From contig CBFHKZ010000004.1 of the NCBI GenBank assembly GCA_965656545.1, positions 173,382-237,381 on the forward strand: a DNA stretch of 64,000 bases, read 5' to 3'. The notes beneath the pieces are model-generated. The model did no database searches. It was not told the origin of the DNA and saw only the letters and a program-made list of their open reading frames with translations. The stretch comes from UBA7446 sp965656545. Lineage in GTDB: Bacteria > Bacteroidota > Bacteroidia > Flavobacteriales > Flavobacteriaceae. How positions within the stretch are numbered: position 1 is the first letter of the stretch; each line of letters begins with the position of its first letter. Below are positions 41,927 through 48,907 of the stretch, in pieces. The translations under genes and the position numbers were made by a program.

Positions 41927-44197
41927 TTAAGCTGCGCTGTTTTGTTCCTTGATTAGGTTTAGTGCAGAACCTGCTTTAAACCACTCAATTTGCGCTTCGT
42001 TATAGGTATGATTCGCCATAATAATGTCTGTAGATCCATCGCCGTGAACCACCTCAATGGTGATTTGCTTGCCAGCCGCAAAATCCGCTAAGTCAACAAA
42101 GTTAAAAGTATCATCTTCTTGGATGAGGTCATAATCTGCTTCGTTGTTAAAGGTGATACCCAGCATCCCTTGTTTTTTTAGGTTGGTTTCGTGTATACGT
42201 GCAAATGACTTCACCAAAACAACTTTAACACCTAAGTGTCTGGGCTCCATGGCTGCGTGCTCACGCGAGGAACCTTCGCCGTAGTTATGGTCGCCCACAA
42301 CAACAGTTTCAATGCCTGCAGCTTTGTATGCGCGTTGTACGTCTGGTACGCCGCCGTATTCGCCCGTAAGTTGGTTTTTAACAAAGTTGGTTTTTTGGTT
42401 GTATGCATTCACTGCACCAATCAAACAGTTGTTTGAAATATTATCCAAGTGTCCACGGAAACGCAACCAAGGACCCGCCATAGATATGTGGTCAGTGGTA
42501 CACTTACCAAAAGCTTTGATGAGCAGTTTTGCTCCAGTTAGGTTTTTACCGTCCCATGGCGCAAAGGGCGTTAATAACTCTAAACGCTCAGAGCTTTCGC
42601 TTACTTCAACCGAAACACCAGCGCCATCTGCTACAGGTGCCAAGTATCCGTTGTCTTCCACGTCAAAACCGCTAGGTGGAAGCTCAATACCCGTTGGTGC
42701 TTCAAGGCGCACTTCTTCACCATCTTCATTGATAAGCGCATCGGTCATCGGATTAAAATCCAGTCTGCCTGAAATGGCAACAGCGGCTACAATTTCTGGA
42801 GAGGCAACAAAGGCATGGGTATTTGGATTTCCATCTGCGCGCTTGGAGAAGTTTCTGTTGAAAGAGTGTATGATGGCATTTTTTTCTTGTTTGTCTGCAC
42901 CGGCTCTGGCCCATTGCCCAATACAAGGCCCACAGGCATTGGTGAATATGGTTGCATCTAAATTTTCAAAGATTTCAAGCAAGCCGTCTCTTTCTGCGGT
43001 AAAGCGTACTTGCTCTGAACCAGGATTGATACCAAAGGTTGCTTTTGTCACTAATTTTTTGTCTACCGCTTGCTTGGCAATAGAAGCTGCGCGTGATAAA
43101 TCTTCGTAAGAGGAATTCGTACAGGAACCAATCAGTCCCCATTCTACATCTACGGGCCAGTCGTTGCTAGCTGCTTTTTCAGCCATTTCCGATACTGGAG
43201 TAGCCAAGTCTGGCGTGAATGGACCGTTGATGTGTGGCATCAGCGTATTTAAATCAATTTCAATGACTTCGTCGAAGTATTGCTCAGGGTTTTGATACAC
43301 TTCCGGATCAGCGGTAAGGTGCTCTTTAACTTCGTTAGCCGCATCTGCTACGTCGTCTCTGTCGGTAGCACGTAAGTAGCGTTCCATCGAGGCGTCGTAA
43401 CCAAAAGTGGAGGTGGTTGCACCAACCTCAGCGCCCATATTACAAATGGTTCCTTTGCCCGTACACGACATGGATTCGGCACCATCTCCAAAATATTCGA
43501 TTATAGCACCAGTACCTCCCTTAACGGTGAGGATACCAGCTACTTTTAGGATTACATCTTTTGGTGCAGTCCAGCCATTGAGCTTTCCTGTAAGCTTTAC
43601 GCCAATAAGTTTCGGGAATTTAAGTTCCCATGGCATATCTGCCATTACGTCTACAGCATCTGCACCACCAACGCCTATGGCTAGCATACCCAAACCGCCA
43701 GCGTTAACCGTGTGAGAATCTGTTCCTATCATCATACCACCTGGAAATGCATAGTTTTCTAGAACTACTTGGTGGATGATTCCAGCACCGGGCTTCCAAA
43801 AGCCAATGCCGTATTTGTTGGACACGGATTGTAAGAAATTAAACACCTCAGCAGAAGTGCTGTTCGCGGATTTTAAGTCGGCAATGGCGCCGTCTTTGGC
43901 TTGAATAAGGTGATCGCAATGCACCGTTGTGGGCACGGCAACTTTTGGCTTACCAGCTTGCATAAACTGCAAAAGTGCCATCTGAGCGGTTGCATCTTGG
44001 CATGCAATGCGGTCGGGTGCAAAATCTACATAATCAACTCCTCTGTTGAAAACTTGGGTTGCTGCACCATCCCATAGGTGGGAATACAATATTTTTTCAG
44101 AAGCTGTAAGCGGTTTGTTGGTTACTTTTCTTGCCGCTTCTACGCGCGCCGCTAGGCGTGCGTAAGTAGCTTTAATCATTGCGATATCAAATGCCAT
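41927..44197 (-). CDS. Aconitate hydratase (mitochondrial-type)
   Basis: Aconitase isomerises citrate to isocitrate in the TCA cycle with a 4Fe-4S cluster. The 756-residue protein resembles mitochondrial aconitase more than bacterial AcnA or AcnB. The cluster-binding cysteines lie in SCTNSSYED and ACGPCIGQW, the GTDSHTVNAGG motif is intact, and the C-terminal swivelling domain has GDHNYGEGSSREHAAMEPR. N-terminus starts MAFDIAMIKATYARLA. A dyad of operator type lies 84 bases upstream. Confidence 0.95.
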   Translation of the reverse strand: MAFDIAMIKATYARLAARVEAARKVTNKPLTASEKILYSHLWDGAATQVFNRGVDYVDFAPDRIACQDATAQMALLQFMQAGKPKVAVPTTVHCDHLIQAKDGAIADLKSANSTSAEVFNFLQSVSNKYGIGFWKPGAGIIHQVVLENYAFPGGMMIGTDSHTVNAGGLGMLAIGVGGADAVDVMADMPWELKFPKLIGVKLTGKLNGWTAPKDVILKVAGILTVKGGTGAIIEYFGDGAESMSCTGKGTICNMGAEVGATTSTFGYDASMERYLRATDRDDVADAANEVKEHLTADPEVYQNPEQYFDEVIEIDLNTLMPHINGPFTPDLATPVSEMAEKAASNDWPVDVEWGLIGSCTNSSYEDLSRAASIAKQAVDKKLVTKATFGINPGSEQVRFTAERDGLLEIFENLDATIFTNACGPCIGQWARAGADKQEKNAIIHSFNRNFSKRADGNPNTHAFVASPEIVAAVAISGRLDFNPMTDALINEDGEEVRLEAPTGIELPPSGFDVEDNGYLAPVADGAGVSVEVSESSERLELLTPFAPWDGKNLTGAKLLIKAFGKCTTDHISMAGPWLRFRGHLDNISNNCLIGAVNAYNQKTNFVKNQLTGEYGGVPDVQRAYKAAGIETVVVGDHNYGEGSSREHAAMEPRHLGVKVVLVKSFARIHETNLKKQGMLGITFNNEADYDLIQEDDTFNFVDLADFAAGKQITIEVVHGDGSTDIIMANHTYNEAQIEWFKAGSALNLIKEQNSAA

Positions 44198-44280
44198 TTT
44201 GGATGTATTAGTCTAAAGTGTAAAAGTATAAAATACTAAGCTTATTAGGAACCTTATGTACAGATTTAATCTATATATGT

Positions 44281-44311
44281 ATAATTGGTACAAATAGTAC
44301 AACATAATTAT
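44281..44311. promoter_or_regulatory. Candidate operator: dyad between aconitase and nucleotidyltransferase genes
   Basis: ATAATT at 44281 and AATTAT at 44306 are inverted, with GTAC inverted inside (44288-44291 and 44297-44300). The 31-base palindrome sits in the 145-base intergenic region between two divergent genes and could bind a dimeric regulator. Confidence 0.4.
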
Positions 44312-44342
44312 GTGTTTTTACAAATACGTGTAACTTTACCTT

Positions 44343-44765
44343 ATGAAAAAAGCGGTTATTGTCAGCGGTTATTTTAACCCCATTCACAAAGGGCACCTTG
44401 AGTATTTTCACAATGCAAAAACACATGGCGACGCCTTGTTTGTCATTGTCAATTCAGATTACCAACGGGAATTGAAGGGGTCAAAATCTTTTCAAGATGA
44501 AGATGAACGCATGCTTATCGTTTCAAATTTTCGCGTGGTTGACAAGGCTGTTTTGTCTGTTGATCAGGACCGAACGGTTTGTGCAACCTTAACGAAAATA
44601 CACGCTGAGTTTGGCAATGCATACCAATTGGCATTTGCCAATGGTGGCGATCAAAACAACGACACCATCCCAGAGCGTGCAGTTTGCGAAGAACTGGGCA
44701 TTACACTTATTGACGGACTAGGCGATAAAATTCAATCTTCGTCTTGGTTGCTTAAAAAGCAATAG
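44343..44765 (+). CDS. Cytidylyltransferase-like nucleotidyltransferase
   Basis: A 140-residue protein of the HIGH-motif nucleotidyltransferase superfamily. The N-terminus VIVSGYFNPIHKGHLEYF contains the HxGH-type nucleotide-binding motif (HKGH), and the C-terminus has IQSSSWLL in the place of the usual ISSTxIR motif. It is of the size of small glycerol-3-phosphate cytidylyltransferase-like enzymes; substrate unknown. Divergent from aconitase. Confidence 0.82.
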   Translation: MKKAVIVSGYFNPIHKGHLEYFHNAKTHGDALFVIVNSDYQRELKGSKSFQDEDERMLIVSNFRVVDKAVLSVDQDRTVCATLTKIHAEFGNAYQLAFANGGDQNNDTIPERAVCEELGITLIDGLGDKIQSSSWLLKKQ

Positions 44766-44773
44766 TAAATTAC

Positions 44774-45301
44774 TTATAAAACAGTAAAAGGCACTTTTGC
44801 TCTTGTGTTTTCCCAACCTAAATGCAACGTAGGCGCATCATCTCCTGAAAACACCATCGAAAAGGCTTCTAAAGTATCTGCTGCTGTTGTGGTTAAAACT
44901 TCATAACGCAACAAATCTTGCGCTTCATCATAGGTGTATGATCCCCAAAGATTGATAGCCTTGTTGACAATAAAGGTCATTTTACCAGTTTCAAAAATGG
45001 TAAAAACACTATAGGTGCCAGTGGGAATTTCAGTTCCGTCAATTGCAATAGGCTTAAACACACGGAGTTCTGTGGCTTCGTTAGCGCCCGTTCGCCAAAT
45101 TTTTCCAAACGAGACGATGTCTGTAAAGGCCCTTCCCTTGAGTTGTGGTCTGCTGTATGTAATTGTTGCAACTTTGTCCGAAATACGATAGCTCGCAGGA
45201 AAAGATGCCTTGTCCATGGGGCTTTTGTCAAGTCCCCTAAAATTTTGTGCTTGCGCAAACGTCAGGGTAAACAGTAGTAGGGTAAACAGTAGTTTTTTCA
45301 T
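44774..45301 (-). CDS. DUF2911 secreted protein
   Basis: A 175-residue protein with a signal peptide (residues 1-19, ending AQA) and the DUF2911 region: SPMDKASFPASYRI, ITYSRPQLKGRAFTDIV and FGKIWRTGANEATELRVF. Function unknown; the family is common in Bacteroidota as periplasmic or secreted beta-rich proteins. Convergent with the nucleotidyltransferase gene, 8 bases apart. Confidence 0.9.
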   Translation of the reverse strand: MKKLLFTLLLFTLTFAQAQNFRGLDKSPMDKASFPASYRISDKVATITYSRPQLKGRAFTDIVSFGKIWRTGANEATELRVFKPIAIDGTEIPTGTYSVFTIFETGKMTFIVNKAINLWGSYTYDEAQDLLRYEVLTTTAADTLEAFSMVFSGDDAPTLHLGWENTRAKVPFTVL

Positions 45302-45397
45302 GATATAAGTATTTTAATGAGCAATCAAGATACTGCTTTTATGATGAAATAAAAACAAAAGAGAACACGTCATCTTCTGATGAAGTGATTTTAATCG

Positions 45398-45568
45398 AAA
45401 AGAATTCCTCGAGGCGCTGCCTCGGGGTTTCTTTTGAAAATGTCATTCCCGAGTATTCGGGAATCTAAATCACAGAATTTCGGTTTTTGCCCCTTAAAGG
45501 GCAAAATGAAACGAGCGAAAGACCGCTACGGCGCTGCCTCGAGGATAGTTCGTTTCAAGAAATTCTTT
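45398..45568. repeat. Palindromic repeat-rich non-coding element (MITE-like)
   Basis: The left end has AAAAGAATT then CCTCGAGGC-GCT-GCCTCGGGG; the right end has the inverted CGCTGCCTCGAGG followed by AATTCTTT. Inside are two more hairpins: ATTCCCGA-GTAT-TCGGGAAT and TTGCCC-CTTAAA-GGGCAA. Left-end hairpin plus T-rich tail also resembles a terminator on the + strand. No protein with credible composition is encoded. Confidence 0.55.
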
Positions 45569-45594
45569 ATTAAACACACTAAGCCTCTTTGTTG

Positions 45595-45684
45595 TTACTT
45601 GATATACTCCTCAACCACGTATGCTGTTAGGGCAAATACGACACAAATTGCTATACTTCCCCAAAAAATACCTCCTACTCCCAT
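45595..45684 (-). CDS. Candidate 29-residue single-pass membrane protein
   Basis: A short frame starting at 45684 encodes MGVGGIFWGSIAICVVFALT and then AYVVEEYIK: one hydrophobic helix with an acidic and basic C-terminal end. It lies in a gap between Kazal-protein and DUF2911 genes. There is no clear ribosome site or homologue I can name. It is a plausible small membrane protein. Confidence 0.42.
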   Translation of the reverse strand: MGVGGIFWGSIAICVVFALTAYVVEEYIK

Positions 45685-45741
45685 AATGTATGTTTTAAAT
45701 TCTTATCACTAAATATAAATAAATATTGGGGATAATGCCTG

Positions 45742-46287
45742 TTAAGGGCAAGCGCCTTTAGTGAAAGCGGTTACACCGCCGTGGAATGTTGCTACGCAGC
45801 TGTTTCCATAAGTTTGCCCATCACATCCACATACAGGGTCGTACTCTTTCGTACATGCAATTTCTTTACGTAAGTTGTTGGGGTCAATGCAACTGCTTTG
45901 TGCTGTTCCTCTTGCAAAGTAATATGAAACTTCATCGTCGGCAATTTCTGGCACATCAATGTAATGAAGCTCGAGGACATCATTGGTAATGGCAAAGCGA
46001 TACTGCCGTTTGTTGGAGCGCAACGTTAGCGTGTCTTGACTTATAGCATAGGGCTCCACTTTGTTGATGGAGGAAATGCCAACCGCATCATCCGCCACTC
46101 CTTTGCTTATCAAAAGTTGGTCTTCTAAAAACCAAAGTTGATTGGACGCAAAGTCATAATTCTCAAAACTGCAAAAACACAGGACTTTTTGAAGCACCCA
46201 TTGCCCTTCAAGCGTCACCTCTTGAGGAAGGGGCGTTTTCTCACAATTAAAAACAAATAAGAAAAAACCAATGATTACATATTTCAT
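45742..46287 (-). CDS. Lipoprotein with C-terminal Kazal-type protease inhibitor domain
   Basis: A 181-residue lipoprotein: signal MKYVIIGFFLFVFNC (Cys15). The middle (about 20-130) is a beta-rich region with no family I recognise. The last 45 residues form a Kazal domain (YDPVCGCDGQTYGNSCVA and a terminal ACP), a fold that inhibits serine peptidases. Six cysteines are present across the C-terminal part. In the periplasm or at the surface it might protect against host, competitor or self proteases. Nearby genes offer no direct partner. Confidence 0.82.
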   Translation of the reverse strand: MKYVIIGFFLFVFNCEKTPLPQEVTLEGQWVLQKVLCFCSFENYDFASNQLWFLEDQLLISKGVADDAVGISSINKVEPYAISQDTLTLRSNKRQYRFAITNDVLELHYIDVPEIADDEVSYYFARGTAQSSCIDPNNLRKEIACTKEYDPVCGCDGQTYGNSCVATFHGGVTAFTKGACP

Positions 46288-46336
46288 TTAATCAAGATTA
46301 AAACTAATTATACGAATGTATTAGCAAAGTGTGTGC

Positions 46337-47044
46337 CTAGTCATCAAAACCCATTTCCCAACTTCCGTAAATAAGGTTGGGAATAAGGATGAATTTTTCG
46401 CCAAACAAAGCACGGGTGTCGTTTAACCGATCTATTCTTACATCATTGGGTTGCTTGTAAAAGCGCGCATCGAAATCGGCGAGGTTATCGCCCAGCAACA
46501 GCACGACGTTGAAACTGGAAAGCTGTTTTCTTCTAGTCGCTTTGTTACCGTCTTCTTCTCTTAGCAGCATGATGGTATCATCGTCAAAAGGAAAGCCAGC
46601 GCTTATAAGATTAGCTTTTGTTGGGGCATAATTTTCAACCCTCCTGTTGGAGAGGTAAATGATTTCAACGCCAAGGGAGTCGGCATAATTGTAGAATTCC
46701 AGTGCACCGGGAATGGGCACTGCCGTTTTTTTATGCACCCAGGCTGCCCAAGTTTCTTGTGTAAAAGAGGTATTCTTTTCAATCAGTATTTCGTTATAAG
46801 GGCGGTTGTTCAGTACGGTCTCGTCTATATCGGCAATAATAGCTAGAGGCTTTTCGCTTGTTGTTGTAAGTGCTTGATCCACTTTCATTTTGGCAAGGTT
46901 ATAGGCTTGTATGCAAAGGGCATGGTATTCAGCCGCATTTTTCTGCCAATACATGGAGTGGTCTTTTTGGGAGTTCTTGGGGGAGCAACCTAGTACAAAT
47001 CCCGCTAGAAGTAGGAGTAAAAGATGTTTGTTCTTGCGTTTCAT
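46337..47044 (-). CDS. HAD-family acid phosphatase lipoprotein (P4-like)
   Basis: A 235-residue lipoprotein (lipobox LGC, Cys20). It is a class C acid phosphatase similar to Haemophilus P4, which dephosphorylates nucleotide monophosphates outside the inner membrane. The catalytic DxDxT motif reads IADIDETVLNN near residue 72, and further HAD motifs include IYLSNRRVE near 130 and LLGDNLADFD near 182. Located 4 bases downstream of the DUF2834 gene. Confidence 0.9.
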   Translation of the reverse strand: MKRKNKHLLLLLLAGFVLGCSPKNSQKDHSMYWQKNAAEYHALCIQAYNLAKMKVDQALTTTSEKPLAIIADIDETVLNNRPYNEILIEKNTSFTQETWAAWVHKKTAVPIPGALEFYNYADSLGVEIIYLSNRRVENYAPTKANLISAGFPFDDDTIMLLREEDGNKATRRKQLSSFNVVLLLGDNLADFDARFYKQPNDVRIDRLNDTRALFGEKFILIPNLIYGSWEMGFDD

Positions 47045-47047
47045 ACC

Positions 47048-47377
47048 TCAGGCATTAGATTCATCACGATTGTAGTTGTCGTACAGGTATAGTGGCAAGG
47101 CCAATGAAAAGCCCACGATAAATAGCGAAATAAAGTATTTAAGAAACTGCTTTGGGCTGATGTACTTTACTTTTAATTTATAGATCATAAAAATCAAAAA
47201 GGTGGTAGCGGCCACGGTTAGGTCAGCATTTAGAATTTTCATGCCGTAGTTTAAGTTGATCTGCTCAAAGAATAGCGCCGTTGACCATTCCCAATTATTT
47301 GCTTCAATAAACTTATATATGTTGTAGTACGGCAATACAACCCCTACTACACAGAGCAATGCAAATAGTTTTTTCAT
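47048..47377 (-). CDS. DUF2834 membrane protein
   Basis: A 109-residue protein with three hydrophobic segments (about residues 3-20, 52-67 and 83-100), consistent with the DUF2834 family, whose function is unknown. N-terminus MKKLFALLCVVGVVLPYY. It ends 3 bases before the phosphatase start, so they are co-transcribed. Confidence 0.8.
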   Translation of the reverse strand: MKKLFALLCVVGVVLPYYNIYKFIEANNWEWSTALFFEQINLNYGMKILNADLTVAATTFLIFMIYKLKVKYISPKQFLKYFISLFIVGFSLALPLYLYDNYNRDESNA

Positions 47378-47460
47378 TTGATGTTTAACATTCTTTTGAA
47401 TGTTCGAAGTTCACATAAATAAAAGTTGCGTAATCGAATATAAAAAGGTTTCATTTTAGA

Positions 47461-47592
47461 TTAATTGCCTCGCCCGGCTTTTCTAACACCCGAAGCTTTA
47501 GGCTTGTTATTTTTATTAGACATTTTTTGTTTATCCCCTTTTTTTTCAGCGGTATTTTTATTTAGGCTGTTACCAAAAAACTTGCTAGACAT
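47461..47592 (-). CDS. Small basic protein (43 residues), conserved in Bacteroidota
   Basis: An ATG at 47592 opens a 43-residue frame that begins MSSKFFGNSLNKNT and ends SGVRKAGRGN. I have seen this type of small basic Lys/Asn/Gly-rich protein in other flavobacteria but know no function. It is easily missed by automatic annotation. Nucleic-acid or ribosome association is suggested by the charge, as inference. Confidence 0.62.
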   Translation of the reverse strand: MSSKFFGNSLNKNTAEKKGDKQKMSNKNNKPKASGVRKAGRGN

Positions 47593-47654
47593 ATTTTCAT
47601 TTTTTTGTTTGGTACTAATTTAGAAAAAAACAATACACTTACAGAAAGATATAG

Positions 47655-48314
47655 CTATGATTTCGTAGCGAAAAGATCTTTGGGGGTGTAAATATTTAGC
47701 CTAGCTGTGCTTTCTGAGCTAATCTCACCAAGCATTTTTTGAGCTAAGGTCGAAACGGCTAAGGGTTTTTGCGATTTCAAAAGCCCCAATTGATTTAATA
47801 CGCCAACAACCTTTATTCCTATTTTCTCTCCAGTTCTTATTAGTTCAGCTTGTCTAATTAAAAAAGGAGGTTGAAAAACATAGGTTTTCTCAAAATCAAG
47901 TTTCTTGATTGCCTCTTCCAGGGCACCCTTCATTTTTGGATAGAAAAAAGGGGAGTTCTCGTTTGAACCAATAGATGAAACCAATGCATAATGTTTGACA
48001 CCATTTTCGGACGCCATTTTGGCAAATGCATATTGATAGGTGTAGTCTACAAGGTATTGCTGGGATTTACTACCAGCGTCCTTTAAAGTTGTGCCTAAAG
48101 CAGAAAAAAGCACATCACCTTGAACAAATGCTTTGTAATCGCTTAATCTTGAGAAATCAACGTGGTGTATGCTTAATTTTTCGTGTTTAATATTGGGTTT
48201 ATTTCTAACAAAAATGGAGACTTTGCTATAGGCGGGGTCTTTTAGTAGAAGTGAAACAATTTCTCGTCCAGTTGCTCCTGTTGCTCCCAGCACCAAAGCG
48301 TGTGTATTTTTCAT
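47655..48314 (-). CDS. NAD(P)-binding Rossmann-fold epimerase-like protein
   Basis: A 219-residue protein with the GATGATGREIV nucleotide-binding motif at the N-terminus (HTATIP2-like atypical short-chain dehydrogenase). It has the FSALGTTLKDAG segment and the YVFQPPFLIR region seen in this family. Likely an oxidoreductase or isomerase acting on a small molecule; substrate unknown. The start at 48314 (MKNTHALVLGATG) is used; a longer frame from 48347 adds residues of poor quality. Confidence 0.85.
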   Translation of the reverse strand: MKNTHALVLGATGATGREIVSLLLKDPAYSKVSIFVRNKPNIKHEKLSIHHVDFSRLSDYKAFVQGDVLFSALGTTLKDAGSKSQQYLVDYTYQYAFAKMASENGVKHYALVSSIGSNENSPFFYPKMKGALEEAIKKLDFEKTYVFQPPFLIRQAELIRTGEKIGIKVVGVLNQLGLLKSQKPLAVSTLAQKMLGEISSESTARLNIYTPKDLFATKS

Positions 48315-48390
48315 GGTTTCAATATAAGAATTAGCTGTCCTAACCAAGAGGGTTAAGAGTTGCTGTTAAAGAGGAAGATATGCCTATGGT

Positions 48391-48507
48391 CTAGCTTTCT
48401 TTATCCTTTTTTTGTCCAAATTTTTGTTTCAATACAATTTTAAAATAAAAGAAATTGTAAATCAAAAAAATGACGCATCCGATAATAAACATTAATTTGT
48501 TATTCAT
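48391..48507 (-). CDS. Candidate 38-residue membrane protein
   Basis: A 38-residue frame (MNNKLMFIIGCVIFLIYNFF then a Lys-rich tail ending DKES) with one membrane helix (about residues 5-25). It follows another small gene on the same strand by 5 bases. Small membrane proteins of this kind are often missed; no function can be given. Confidence 0.5.
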   Translation of the reverse strand: MNNKLMFIIGCVIFLIYNFFYFKIVLKQKFGQKKDKES

Positions 48508-48512
48508 AGCTT

Positions 48513-48686
48513 CTAATTTGAATCTTTTCTTCTTTGTCTAAATGCTATGGCAAAACCCAAGATTGTTATCGGCCAAAGGCCAACATATATGCCTTCAAGT
48601 TCATTTCCGGTAAACCAAAGGTAAATTGAGTACAAGAAACTAAAGAAGGCTAAAAAAAGCGGATAGTATTTTTCTAAGAATTTCAT
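48513..48686 (-). CDS. Candidate 57-residue two-helix membrane protein
   Basis: A 57-residue frame (starts MKFLEKYYPLFLAFFSFLYS) with two hydrophobic segments (about residues 8-24 and 33-48) and a basic C-terminal end (RQRRKDSN). Five bases separate it from the next small gene downstream, consistent with a short operon. A near-consensus -7 element (TATATTTA on the - strand) is about 17-24 bases upstream, and an exact TAATTTTG lies at 48784-48791. Confidence 0.6.
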   Translation of the reverse strand: MKFLEKYYPLFLAFFSFLYSIYLWFTGNELEGIYVGLWPITILGFAIAFRQRRKDSN

Positions 48687-48907
48687 AGTGTGATTTATTT
48701 ATAAATATAGTTTTTTATAGTGAATAACTTTAAATGAGAAAATTTGTTCTCTGCCTACCTAAGGAATTTAGCAGTAGTAGGACCAAAATTATAAATACCC
48801 TGATATTATTCTTGTAGAATAGTAGCCTTAAAACACGTGTAGTAATAACTCATCTCCTAGACTAGAAACCCATTTCAGGCGGCTACCGCTAACTTACCCC
48901 GTTAAAC

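Noticed and set aside
42312..43109. 265-residue frame on the + strand inside the aconitase gene
   Set aside because: Antisense to a complete aconitase; the Ser/Pro-rich translation is what a shadow of a conserved G+C-richer gene looks like.
45434..45712. 92-residue + strand frame in the gap between DUF2911 and Kazal genes
   Set aside because: It spans several hairpins of the repeat element and has a translation without domain features; the opposite-strand 29-residue frame is more plausible.
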